NCBI GenBank assembly: GCA_943788165.1
Contig: CALSPF010000001.1
Span: forward strand, 434,001 to 498,000
Source of the DNA: an uncultured Flavobacteriaceae bacterium
GTDB lineage: Bacteria; Bacteroidota; Bacteroidia; Flavobacteriales; Flavobacteriaceae
DNA: 64,000 nucleotides
Direction: 5' to 3'
Below the pieces are notes generated by a model, which saw only the letters and a program-made list of their open reading frames with translations, was not told where the DNA came from and made no database searches. Shown here piece by piece: positions 42,301 through 44,690 of the stretch (its first letter is position 1; every line of letters begins with the position of its first letter). Made by a program: the position numbers and the translations under genes.

Positions 42301-43502
42301 TAACCATTGAGGTTCAAGATGTTGTTCAGCCATTTAGTATAGAAGGGGGTCTTATTGACCCTATTACGGGCTTGAAGGTCAAGTCATTACCCCCAAAATG
42401 TGATAGTGGAGGCTTCAATGGAAAAATTGCTATAGAGCTTACTCCCGGTCAGTTACCATACACAATTAAATGGTATGCTGAAGATCTAACTTTATTTGCT
42501 ACAGGTAACGGATACCGCGAGCTTCCAGGATATGAGAATAGTATATACTTAGAAAATTTATTACCAGGGAACTATAAAATCGTGATTACCTCTGACAACA
42601 ATCCTTGTGGAACAGGACAAAATCAGTACACCTATTATGAGGAAATTATTCAAGTAACGCCTAACCGTGAATTGTATATCATGAATGGTCCATTTGTAGA
42701 TGAAGATCTGTGTACTGGACAAAGGGGAAAAATAATTGTTGATGTTTTTGACAATTACAACGGGAACCTAACCTTCTATTACGACGGACAGATAGTAAAT
42801 GCTATTTCTACTGATGATCGTGGTTGGATGGTTACGATTACCGATGCCAAAGAATCAGCCGACCTTGAAATTGTGAATGAAGAAGGATGTAAGATAAAAA
42901 CGATAATTAGCCGTGGAATTGGAGAGCCTGGCTTCAGGTATACATCAACCAGAGCTGCTTCTGAGGTTATACGCGCTCGTGATGAAATAACGTTTCAAAA
43001 TACTTCTACCGATCCATATGTGTCTTCTGAGTGGATATTTGGAGACAATACAACTCCACAAGTTGTGACAAGGTCGAGTACTACTATTATTCCCGTACGA
43101 CACACTTATGGTGTTTCTGGAACTTATTTTGCTACCCTTCGAATAAAAAACAACATTGAATGTACTGAAGAAGTAACTATTCCAATTACAGTTGGAAAAG
43201 GATTTAATATGATGGTGCCAAACGTGTTTACGCCTAACGGGGACCGCATGAATGAATATTTTAGGCCATTGTTCAGTGGCTTTAGTAATATGATCTTTTC
43301 GGTCTATGATTACCGTGGAAATGTGCTTTACAACGAATATGTTGAAGAGAAGGATCTAAATAACATCAAAGGAATTTCTATTGAAGGATGGGATGGCTTA
43401 CCAACACCTTATTCTCCTTACTTTATCTATTCGGCAAAGGGATTATTATTGGATGGTGTTACAGAAGTTGAGAAAAGTGGAACCTTTATTGTGATTAAAT
43501 AA
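18384..43502 (+). CDS. Giant T9SS-secreted modular adhesin, SprB-like (8,372 aa)
   Basis: A single uninterrupted 25.1-kb gene. The TTG start yields a good signal peptide (KKIVGFYTKHY, hydrophobic core, then AIGWGQ). Approximate layout by residue: 29-186 unique N-terminus; 187-3922 thirteen near-identical 286/289-aa repeat units; 3923-4097 a partial diverged unit; 4098-4390 Ig-like YQW modules; 4390-5590 beta-sandwich hosts, four carrying inserted modules; 5717-6594 alternating He_PIG-like modules; 6600-7100 SprB-type repeats (NISCFGADDGSI); 7108-7731 a duplicated 320-aa block; 8184-8272 a PKD domain; 8273-8372 the T9SS type B (gliding-motility-associated) C-terminal domain with VFTPNGDRMNEYF and GWDG. 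Exported through T9SS and anchored at the surface, with a probable role in gliding or adhesion. The stop overlaps the ATG of its PorP/SprF partner. SprB itself is smaller, so orthology is not claimed. Confidence 0.93.
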   Translation: MKKIVGFYTKHYLVLLGFFMCSAIGWGQKAVDLRTNNINQILTPIPSNRQYCVEVGSNLTFQVNNESIGSGNILDIGVNTLVVTLTISSNTFALTGTSTAVATFTSAATSNATATRYIIPGGVASFNWPTTLLFNETGTTTIDIEIAANGNNDPDSTNNSVTYELGILANPNTPVLSTNYGSTSTVEICTGDAITFFANGTVASSTHEFFINSISIQNSSTQSFDPADYSLVIANGDIIDVIASTSVASCSTRGASITIQTNAISTVGTISAASITACSSDLIPALTGTAGVASGTVSYQWTSRNQTTSVFGPILGATLQNYTPTSLLGTDTFFQRITISDTGTTTCNDLSNVIEIKVIPLPAASITTNINGVVLGGGSTATTCSSETVTFIAAPVAGASYAFLIDGAIVRARADSNVYTTTALIAGQQVAVRVFDQLVALAPAGCSADSASITIAVTPVPTVTVTSTVFGNEICAGDAVTFFANGSVGGANYEFFVNSISIQNSSTQSFDPADYAILLTGVNTIDVIASTLVASCSTAGASITVQTNAISTVGTISAASITACSSDLIPALTGTAGVASGTVSYQWTSRNQTTSVFGPILGATLQNYTPTSLLGTDTFFQRITISDTGTTTCNDLSNVIEIKVIPLPAASITTNINGVVLGGGSTATTCSSETVTFIAAPVAGASYAFLIDGAIVRARADSNVYTTTALIAGQQVAVRVFDQLVALAPAGCSADSASITIAVTPVPTVTVTSTAIGLFGNEICTGDAVTFFANGSVGGANYEFFINSISIQSSSTQSFDPADYSLVIANGDIIDVIASTSVASCSTAGASITIQTNAISTVGTISAASITACSSDLIPALTGTAGVASGTVSYQWTSRNQTTSVFGPILGATLQNYTPTSLLGTDTFFQRITISDTGTTTCNDLSNVIEIKVIPLPAASITTNINGVVLGGGSTATTCSSETVTFIAAPVAGASYAFLIDGAIVRARADSNVYTTTALIAGQQVAVRVFDQLVALAPAGCSADSASITIAVTPVPTVTVTSTAIGLFGNEICTGDAVTFFANGSVGGANYEFFINSISIQSSSTQSFDPADYSLVIANGDIIDVIASTSVASCSTAGASITIQTNAISTVGTISAASITACSSDLIPALTGTAGVASGTVSYQWTSRNQTTSVFGPILGATLQNYTPTSLLGTDTFFQRITISDTGTSTCNDLSNVIEIKVIPLPAASITTNINGVVLGGGSTATTCSSETVTFIAAPVAGASYAFLIDGAIVRARADSNVYTTTALIAGQQVAVRVFDQLVALAPAGCSADSASITIAVTPVPTVTVTSTAIGLFGNEICTGDAVTFFANGSVGGANYEFFVNSISIQSSSTQSFDPADYSLVIANGDIIDVIASTSVASCSTAGASITIQTNAISTVGTISAASITACSSDLIPALTGTAGVASGTVSYQWTSRDQTTSVFGPILGATLQNYTPTSLLGTDTFFQRITISDTGTTTCNDLSNVIEIKVIPLPAASITTNINGVVLGGGSTATTCSSETVTFIAAPVAGASYAFLIDGAIVRARADSNVYTTTALIAGQQVAVRVFDQLVALAPAGCSADSASITIAVTPVPTVTVTSTAIGLFGNEICTGDAVTFFANGSVGGANYEFFINSISIQSSSTQSFDPADYSLVIANGDIIDVIASTSVASCSTAGASITVQTNAISTVGTISAASITACLSDLIPALTGTAGVASGTVSYQWTSRNQTTSVFGPILGATLQNYTPTSLLGTDTFFQRITISDTGTTTCNDLSNVIEIKVIPLPAAIITTNINGVILGGGSTATTCSSETVTFIAAPVAGASYAFLIDGAIVRARADSNVYTTTALIAGQQVAVRVFDQLVALAPAGCSADSASITIAVTPVPTVTVTSTAIGLFGNEICTGDAVTFFANGSVGGANYEFFINSISIQSSSTQSFDPADYSLVIANGDIIDVIASTSVASCSTAGASITVQTNAISTVGTISAASITACLSDLIPALTGTAGVASGTVSYQWTSRDQTTSVFGPILGATLQNYTPTSLLGTDTFFQRITISDTGTTTCNDLSNVIEIKVIPLPAASITTNINGVILGGGSTATICSSETVTFIAAPVAGASYAFLIDGAIVRARADSNVYTTTALIAGQQVAVRVFDQLVALAPAGCSADSASITIAVTPVPTVTVTSTVFGNEICAGDAVTFFANGSVGGANYEFFINSISIQSSSTQSFDPADYSLVIANGDIIDVIASTLVASCSTAGASITVQTNAISTVGTISAASITACSSDLIPALTGTAGVASGTVSYQWTSRDQTTSVFGPILGATLQNYTPTSLLGTDTFFQRITISDTGTTTCNDLSNVIEIKVIPLPAASITTNINGVILGGGSTATICSSETVTFIAAPVAGASYAFLIDGAIVRARADSNVYTTTALIAGQQVAVRVFDQLVALAPAGCSADSASITIAVTPVPTVTVTSTVFGNEICAGDAVTFFANGSVGGANYEFFINSISIQSSSTQSFDPADYSLVIANGDIIDVIASTLVASCSTAGASITVQTNAISTVGTISAASITACLSDLIPALTGTAGVASGTVSYQWTSRDQTTSVFGPILGATLQNYTPTSLLGTDTFFQRITISDTGTTTCNDLSNVIEIKVIPLPAAIITTNINGVILGGGSTATICSSETVTFIAAPVAGASYAFLIDGAIVRARADSNVYTTTALIAGQQVAVRVFDQLVALAPAGCSADSASITIAVTPVPTVTVTSTVFGNEICAGDAVTFFANGSVGGANYEFFINSISIQSSSTQSFDPADYSLVIANGDIIDVIASTLVASCSTAGASITVQTNAISTVGTISAASITACLSDLIPALTGTAGVASGTVSYQWTSRNQTTSVFGPILGATLQNYTPTSLLGTDTFFQRITISDTGTTTCNDLSNVIEIKVIPLPAAIITTNINGVVLGGGSTATICSSETVTFIAAPVAGASYAFLIDGAIVRARADSNVYTTTALIAGQQVAVRVFDQLVALAPAGCSADSASITIAVTPVPTVTVTSTVFGNEICAGDAVTFFANGSVGGANYEFFINSISIQNSSTQSFDPADYAILLTGVNTIDVIASTSVASCSTAGASITVQTNAISTVGTISAASITACLSDLIPALTGTAGVASGTVSYQWTSRDQTTSVFGPILGATLQNYTPTSLLGTDTFFQRITISDTGTTTCNDLSNVIEIKVIPLPAAIITTNINGVVLGGGSTATICSSETVTFIAAPVAGASYAFLIDGAIVRARADSNVYTTTALIAGQQVAVRVFDQLVALAPAGCSADSASITIAVTPVPTVTVTSTVFGNEICAGDAVTFFANGSVGGANYEFFVNSISIQNSSTQSFDPADYAILLTGVNTIDVIASTSVASCSTAGASITVQTNAISTVGTISAASITACLSDLIPALTGTAGVASGTVSYQWTSRDQTTSVFGPILGATLQNYTPTSLLGTDTFFQRITISDTGTTTCNDLSNVIEIKVIPLPAAIITTNINGVVLGGGSTATICSSETVTFIAAPVAGASYAFLIDGAIVRARADSNVYTTTALIAGQQVAVRVFDQLVALAPAGCSADSASITIAVTPVPTVTVTSTVFGNEICAGDAVTFFANGSVGGANYEFFVNSISIQNSSTQSFDPADYAILLTGVNTIDVIASTSVASCSTAGASITVQTNAISTVGTISAASITACLSDLIPALTGTAGVASGTVSYQWTSRDQTTSVFGPILGATLQNYTPTSLLGTDTFFQRITISDTGTTTCNDLSNVIEIKVISLPAASITTNINGVVLGGGSTATTCSSETVTFIAAPVAGASYAFLIDGAIVRARADSNVYTTTALIAGQQVAVRVFDQLVALAPAGCSADSASITIAVTPVPTVTVTSTAIGLFGNEICTGDAITIFANGSVGGANYEFFVNSISIQSSTTQSFDTADYALLFTGVNTIDVIASTSVASCSTAGASITVQTNMISTVGTITTASLRVCYNALIPALTGTAGVASGTVSYQWTSRDQTMSVFGPILGANSQNYTPTSRLTTDTFFQRITISDTGTTTCNDLSNVIEIKVIPPLVGGSIIPDNQTICPGNTPITLSVLGGSTGIGISYMWQVSTDGITFTDITTATSSNYTSGPLTETHYFQRMTMAPGGAASCSVVSSITQIEVIDIDPGALDPAQNLDYCYGVMPPTIISSTTGGIPDNATSLMGTITYQWEKSTNLAIWTTIISATNNFYNPPSLIETTWFRRVATSTVNATDTCEAATDPIRIGILPDLNTGFVLDDQLVCQVITAADLPNSLELRGAETLSSSVTYQWQQSADQYSWTDIVGQQGRFLTFNLGDSWLPTDPATYYRNVITYVGNPIPSAIEQTKVRFIDESVIFTGNVTYTIAINGAAYSVLSSNTSTIDSIGEELATLITGADFNTNATYNSLANILTIQPIIPGSFNVAASTGLTSPTIAIVVPSIGREFNMRIMVSGNSGGRLPNINQESCQAYTEVTTIEVIPGPTLQQTDGAFSPQDDLCVGDLIDPITFSFYGATSVEIRDLDPGLIVTSTPGAVITNPFGGLANWWQVSGTNTFTVSGTISGPNTVEFVTDGGACSAINELYQFRIQPVAITPDFIRMDVDALGYEVLENPDIPGVWFNNTVCQDTNGAPTTLQNEFYACYLNDALNRQSNVYEWNWTPTNAGLITTNNVTETSIGVFDNFAGVGLGIRYDVIITALSITNTYSFTTTVASQSADIVGLELSNLIDANTNIRSIYNNVSDEIIIENLFAIDPTFTIQSSPTAVGQRLSLLPPVERGIGRSATMNWAPSFSGTATIRVRSSGCDGDSGWLEIEVDVVPEALVATPTSSDLLEPEAYNFQVCGGDFTGTIPECQIIATTPDTQFFTASDNGADPNDFASLEWRINNITAGSGSLINTPGTIDQATGIMQWSVGWYGSFDLQVRPESCSGIVGDWKTRTIVIGAQDGPITTITTVGVDPLPLCPIPAAGYSTTLTTFGQAVRWFVNSPAGLTTNTTYLASNTFFELPASGTSSDSVVLDFRPGFSGNIIISVEPIPCPGDRVNYVISIPEPPQIDLTSGFNSNNKIVCNNTAITTITYEIEGAANSVLSRGLPAGLQTSLDITSQQVSISVVTVSPTTIGRDYSISINNIPYLFTTTAGVAAANDHIGLGLAAAINLGTNDFVATYAVGNISIEVGPTGAPAQSFIISTSQPLDSSVTFGAPIAVPLSKIFTIFGAPSITGTGLFVYNLETQAPQAGCETKIATGTIQVIPDASIAILQGSPIYNDLCGISDFNGVNSIILEYEDAFDIQIPLTSPDLLPNGLTLTRLGGFFNRFEISGTLNQAVLVPTQWNVDFVTTGANCAEATQRITFNILPTPAASITTTASLGTLRTVCVSETIVPIRFEILNPAFTLTVTPTGTVPFPTGITGQSFAQNQITRVEIILADPTPPAPATTVISDTHTLNINGTPYTSNSTGTDNITDLTARLVSELSVQLSPTILVTNDNPFIEFEAVNPGVAFSVVSGVVSSNLVFQNPVITQPPAYYEISGTPSVNISTTTNYDFNLQSVGAGGACSGSFVASGTITVNPTTSAVIHPLSPNVQNPIFCDTGVSETSLFQAVGNPLTVSRTPATPAWITASITNPITQEITVFYNPPIQNVTTTVSFTYEFTLIGNVFGCTATPTPITGIVSISPQDIISFSGSVGEDAQSICVNNDPFLPSFTPIVYELAGGATAVSTISYTQDGGVSQSGLPPGFTLTVIGSTVSITGIATAAAASPTQLSTLYEYRIETGPGVCGTDVITGTIEVHSEPTLVLSSPIITNNQVICDNTAINDIVYEFGGGTTMVMFSYTGSNTLMGLGTPGITGATSGTTHYVISGTPTTNVTESTIYTYQIQTVGSNCATPVILTGSIQIDPVDDISLISSPTTENQTVCFMDRDNTGDLTAELFAPIEYQLIGGAVGEAYTVTYTLDGGPSIAGPPPGLGITNTLSNTILITGSISASSTFTSSPTVVYTYSITTGGDCSPAVTVTGDITVLSPPILSLVSSATTANQVICDVTPIDNIIYEISGGATMMTFNWTGSNTLLGSGITTTNFGINQFRISGTPTVNVTQSTIYTYELITVGSACVSEVVMTGSIQIDPTDGLSLVSAANTDNQSICLFDNDNAGNAIANTFIPIEYQLEGGAIGAPYVITYQSDGGPALPGLPTGLNATLTPSNTIIISGTVVVSTTFTSSPTLNYNYTITTSGSCVTDTISGNITVYSPPVMVLTSGVTTTNQSGFFSVCDNIEPIADIVYTFGGGATTANFSWTGPTLTGVNPSITPGTNNMVISGTPVVNIVATTQYPYQVTTAGSACVSEVVYTGVIEVKPQEILTLASLPATENQTICAGTGSNTLDPIIYTLGQEATNAIVTFTPPLPGVGFTVSGTQVIISGVAAAAAQASKTITNYLYTIQTTGCGNVLGNNQDGGTITIIPTPVMELASGAPNFTVCKSDVDADITDVDYVFNPESGGFPIITWDVYPGFNFNSVSGDPTLYRLSGAPSVNISSTTTYNYTITLSTTCNPDVVLIGAVTIDPGPQIMSTYIENNLVTNISCFGADDGSIVLGDPTGLDFLNAIQNVNLGTVQDSSVSFTGTITYDDIFRVTIDGTEYTTRGGEISAGVTITYSQAQVVNGLATRINNNPSQNNLFATQNGFNLNVNGLTEGLAFTISANTGDTSFVTNTVTTSTIAEFYAPQVQWLLPDGVSTITGLNIYNLTPGIYELNVSVDSCLSTASFEIKEPTELSFTSEVCNNVLTLTASGSIIDPFDSPDYVFELQDRFGRIVPPDGGARPGNNPVQYSGLAIEGLYTIQLSTATCTMTPTPFQMTGEILLDRDIIVITPSYCSTGTAQAGSIVTSRIIGLTLTNALSGGSGFYNYVWTRSDTGSAVVYSVQKDLLNAAPGNYILTVTDPLSPNCVPKVFTDLTITGPPPVVLNGVETAQFIPQRGIGGTTTATVDYVYTLTCNGDTDASFELRAEGGYPNSILQIEAIFPPAIIPISGPVVSIVNLPAGLYIFQATDTNPPAGQAACTAQITVRIEEPTQYEFELTSNTMPTCPEDLALGGQLIYTISGGNTIAAPYIVNLNGGLLSAQTNLANTVEFNGIDVTNPLFRTINSIEIIDSFGCSSGVLSTTFIFDELYLYEVTNFSAADIDCTTDTSGDLSFTIAPAAINPTAPRISNLNPAEMHIEGRSIAYDYYLTINDGNITATGDLLIKNLFLQQGIYDYTITMNGSTTCAIASDTFTITSVNNSQLFVSPPGVLQPDCGVTSQISLTITNEITPMSIDWQVFTTTTSSTQDPITGVTTNATTTRAWAALPAYQGYLVLDDVPAGKYRAIISDSRDSACSGGVFITPDIIIAGSNKPYDVEVFSTDVPQCPEDLALGGQLRYTITGYDPIAAPYTVNLNGGLLTASTTNNIVEFNNIDVTNPLTKTINLIEIIDFNGCSSGIINDVIFTFDDVFQYDIINFSVSNIDCSLASSGEFSFGIYPSAINTNAPQISTSNPALLYIRGEGGNYEYYETITTPNVMVDNFLQGDDYVYSVTLNGTTTCAVATGTFTMNEANNDQLLVKKPEVTLPGCGIAQSQIKLTISNFVPPLNIEWYELISTTTSTINSLTGNTDNSTTTTAYSPIESYRGFSILNNVPKGIYRAIITDDRINSCSGGGFVTPNILISEANISISSYRTTENIPAIGAGECKNYPDPSTGLINWDTARDSYTNDVFFNVNLNSNRSGNVTQTGNTGIYMSLIGPDGATVPLNKPSIFGGRIVTNSSGRFLSLEQPSFTYRFKNLPSGNYILTVEENVDGTNLIPCTEVFFFTLREYLPIQYIGDTIFKTDLCTGYAQGGIRAAATGGNPFIIDGIQTYQYEWTYTPNDPNLSSQVYYDDFLERALPGSYCLRILDKNGHSYCSCDANETSPITIEVQDVVQPFSIEGGLIDPITGLKVKSLPPKCDSGGFNGKIAIELTPGQLPYTIKWYAEDLTLFATGNGYRELPGYENSIYLENLLPGNYKIVITSDNNPCGTGQNQYTYYEEIIQVTPNRELYIMNGPFVDEDLCTGQRGKIIVDVFDNYNGNLTFYYDGQIVNAISTDDRGWMVTITDAKESADLEIVNEEGCKIKTIISRGIGEPGFRYTSTRAASEVIRARDEITFQNTSTDPYVSSEWIFGDNTTPQVVTRSSTTIIPVRHTYGVSGTYFATLRIKNNIECTEEVTIPITVGKGFNMMVPNVFTPNGDRMNEYFRPLFSGFSNMIFSVYDYRGNVLYNEYVEEKDLNNIKGISIEGWDGLPTPYSPYFIYSAKGLLLDGVTEVEKSGTFIVIK
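18942..30672 (+). repeat. In-frame tandem array: 13 units of 858/867 bp plus a diverged partial unit
   Basis: The codon GAG of each EIC motif marks unit starts at 18942, 19800, 20667, 21534, 22401, 23268, 24135, 24993, 25851, 26709, 27567, 28425, 29283 and 30150. Spacings are exactly 858 (seven) or 867 bp (six); the 9-bp difference is the TAIGLFGNE versus TVFGNE junction. Each unit is three beta-sandwich-like modules of about 80-105 aa, each with one Cys near each end. Units are almost identical in DNA, differing at a short list of sites (FFI/FFV, QSSS/QNSS, SLVIANGD/AILLTGVN, SRN/SRD, VVL/VIL, TATT/TATI). The first unit and unit 14 are the most diverged, and unit 14 stops after its second module. 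Confidence 0.97.
31576..31853 (+). repeat. Inserted INGxxY-type module, copy 1
   Basis: Within the giant protein, from about residue 4398. Core TYTIAINGAAYSV, then a helix-like stretch DSIGEELATLITG and a closing strand ANILTIQPIIPGSFNVAAS. It has no cysteine. It sits in the second half of a YQWQQS-type Ig-like host, between the PATYYRNVITYV strand and the Cys-containing end. Boundaries are approximate. Confidence 0.6.
32545..32833 (+). repeat. Inserted INGxxY-type module, copy 2 (most diverged)
   Basis: From about residue 4721. IRYDVIITALSITNTYSF replaces the usual ING core, followed by ADIVGLELSNLID and DEIIIENLFAIDPTFTIQSS. It splits a host whose next tandem copy (FASLEWRINN to WSVGWYGSFDLQVRP) has no insert: here EWNWTPTNAG and MNWAPSFSGTATIRVRSS are separated by the module. 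Confidence 0.6.
33832..34135 (+). repeat. Inserted INGxxY-type module, copy 3
   Basis: From about residue 5150. RDYSISINNIPYLFTTTAG, then DHIGLGLAAAIN and NISIEVGPTG to SFIISTSQP. It interrupts a YEIEGAA...GLPAGL He_PIG-like host between its first half and FTIFGAPSITGTG. No cysteine. Confidence 0.65.
34762..35062 (+). repeat. Inserted INGxxY-type module, copy 4
   Basis: From about residue 5460. DTHTLNINGTPYTSNSTG, then DLTARLVSELSVQ and FIEFEAVNPGVAFSVVSG. It lies between TGITGQSFAQN and the YYEISGTPSVNIS strand of its host module. No cysteine. Confidence 0.65.
35533..38165 (+). repeat. Alternating A/B beta-sandwich modules (He_PIG-like) of the giant protein
   Basis: Eight to nine diverged modules of 100-120 aa in tandem. 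Type A: ICDNT...YEFGGGAT...FSWTG...ISGTPTVNVTQSTIYTY...TGSIQIDP. Type B: QTVC...PIEYQLIGGA...YTLDGGP...GLP-GL...TFTSSPT.. ITTGG-C...ITV-SPP. They alternate B-A-B-A-B-A for most of the stretch and then drift. The ISGTP and LPxGL motifs recall He_PIG Ig-like domains. Each module has a Cys near its start and near its end. Confidence 0.75.
38279..38640 (+). repeat. Inserted INGxxY-type module, copy 5, inside a SprB repeat
   Basis: From about residue 6632. IFRVTIDGTEYTTRGGE, then QAQVVNGLATRINNN and FNLNVNGLTEGLAFTISAN. The host is a recognisable SprB-type repeat: its start (SCFGADDGSIVLGDPTG) and its rest (VQWLLPDGVST, NLTPGIYELNVSVDSC, FEIKEPTEL) flank the module. No cysteine. Confidence 0.7.
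39706..41575 (+). repeat. Diverged 960-bp direct duplication inside the giant gene
   Basis: The motif CPEDLALGGQL (DNA gtccagaagatcttgc) occurs at 39721 and 40681, exactly 960 bp apart, and homology runs through the whole 320-aa block: AAPY-VNLNGGLL, DVTNPL, GCSSG, AINPTAP/AINTNAP, ATTTTS-like linkers, VPAGKYRAIISDSR / VPKGIYRAIITDDR and CSGGVFITP / CSGGGFVTP. Protein similarity is clear but the DNA has drifted, so it is much older than the 858-bp array. Confidence 0.85.
43200..43499 (+). other. T9SS type B sorting domain (gliding motility-associated C-terminal domain)
   Basis: Last ~100 residues: MVPNVFTPNGDRMNEYF, FSVYDYRGNVLY, GWDGLP and SGTFIVIK. This domain type directs export through the T9SS and typically depends on a PorP/SprF partner, which is encoded immediately downstream. 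Confidence 0.9.
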
Positions 43503-44545
43503 TGCATTATAAAAAAAGGACATTTCAGATAATATCAATAATCATTTTTTTGATGGGGGGAATGTTGTACTCACAAGATGAATACATTGTCAATCATTCT
43601 AAGTTCATGCAGAAAACAAATCCAAGTTATTTTGGGTTCAACAGTCTAAATAGAACAGGAGTTTTATTCAACCAAATGAAGTTGAATGAGTTTGATAAAA
43701 TGGATAATAAATATGTATTCGGTGCATTGTCATTTGACAACTTAGATTTTAGTTTAGGTTTAGATGTGAATTCGTTTAAAATTCAAAATACAGGTCTATC
43801 GACCAACCTCGCTAACTTATCCTATGTTTATAAATTGCAATTTGACAATGACCTTTTCTTTTTACCGGCTGTTACATTAGGTTTTGGAAGTACGTCGGTT
43901 AACCCAGCGAATTTAATCTTTGAAGATCAATTGAATACCGCCACAGGCTTAATAAACCCAGAGTCACTAGATGATCTCGCAAGAGTGAATTTCAATTCGA
44001 ATTATTTGGATCTAGGAGCTTCATTCCTGCTGCACTCAGATCAATTTATGGCTGGATTAACCTTCAAGCACTTGAATAAGCCTAACACTTCATTCAATAG
44101 TGAAGTTCCGTTTGAGAAACCCATTCAAATTTCGGTTCAAGGTGCCTATGAGTTTGATTTAAATCCCTATGAGAGACGCTTTTTACCACGCTATTCTTAT
44201 CTATATTCATATGGATCATTCACTAAGTTTGGCGACTCCGTATTAATTTATTTATCACAAGATTTTCAACTGGGAGAATTCTCCATAGGTTTAAGTCAAC
44301 AGGCTTCTTCTTTAAGTCATCAGGATCCTTCCTTAAGTAAGTTTAGCCTAAATAATGTAGGAGTATCCATCGGTTTAGCAGTGGAAAACTTTGATTTTGG
44401 AATTTTATATAATTTTCCATTTCAATCCCCAGGTGCCGTCTTTTCCCCTAGTATTTTTGAATTATTTGTAACCTTCGATTTTAGTATTTACAGAAGAAAC
44501 CGGAGAGGTCAATACAATCGTCTACAAACAGATAACTACAATTAG
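43502..44545 (+). CDS. PorP/SprF-family type IX secretion system outer-membrane protein
   Basis: 347 aa with a signal peptide (IISIIIFLMGGMLYSQ) followed by the family start DEYIVNHSKFMQKTNPSYFG and a beta-strand-rich body ending in FSPSIFELFVTFDFSIYR. In Flavobacterium johnsoniae SprF is needed to secrete SprB; type B cargo proteins usually have such a partner next door. Its ATG overlaps the stop of the giant gene by one base (TAATG), so translation is probably coupled and the pair forms one sprB-sprF-like unit. Function in secretion or surface retention of the 8,372-aa adhesin is inferred from this context. Confidence 0.9.
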   Translation: MHYKKRTFQIISIIIFLMGGMLYSQDEYIVNHSKFMQKTNPSYFGFNSLNRTGVLFNQMKLNEFDKMDNKYVFGALSFDNLDFSLGLDVNSFKIQNTGLSTNLANLSYVYKLQFDNDLFFLPAVTLGFGSTSVNPANLIFEDQLNTATGLINPESLDDLARVNFNSNYLDLGASFLLHSDQFMAGLTFKHLNKPNTSFNSEVPFEKPIQISVQGAYEFDLNPYERRFLPRYSYLYSYGSFTKFGDSVLIYLSQDFQLGEFSIGLSQQASSLSHQDPSLSKFSLNNVGVSIGLAVENFDFGILYNFPFQSPGAVFSPSIFELFVTFDFSIYRRNRRGQYNRLQTDNYN

Positions 44546-44578
44546 TCAACACCCTGATTTAATATTTTCTTTTACAAC

Positions 44579-44649
44579 GATTGAATCATATCTATTCCCC
44601 AAGTGTATTTGAATTACATCTCACCTTTGACTTTAGCCCGTATAGATGA
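44579..44649 (+). pseudogene. Relic of a second PorP/SprF C-terminus
   Basis: Read in the frame of 44596, the intergenic DNA encodes SPSVFELHLTFDFSPYR and then a TGA stop. This is the family C-terminus, nearly the same as SPSIFELFVTFDFSIYR at the end of the intact gene 100-150 bp upstream, and the two DNA stretches align without gaps over about 57 bp. No start or upstream part of such a gene remains, so it is a fragment left by duplication, deletion or replacement. Confidence 0.75.
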
Positions 44650-44690
44650 GACAATAGAGTTTTGTTCAGACACTTTCAGACCGACAATTA

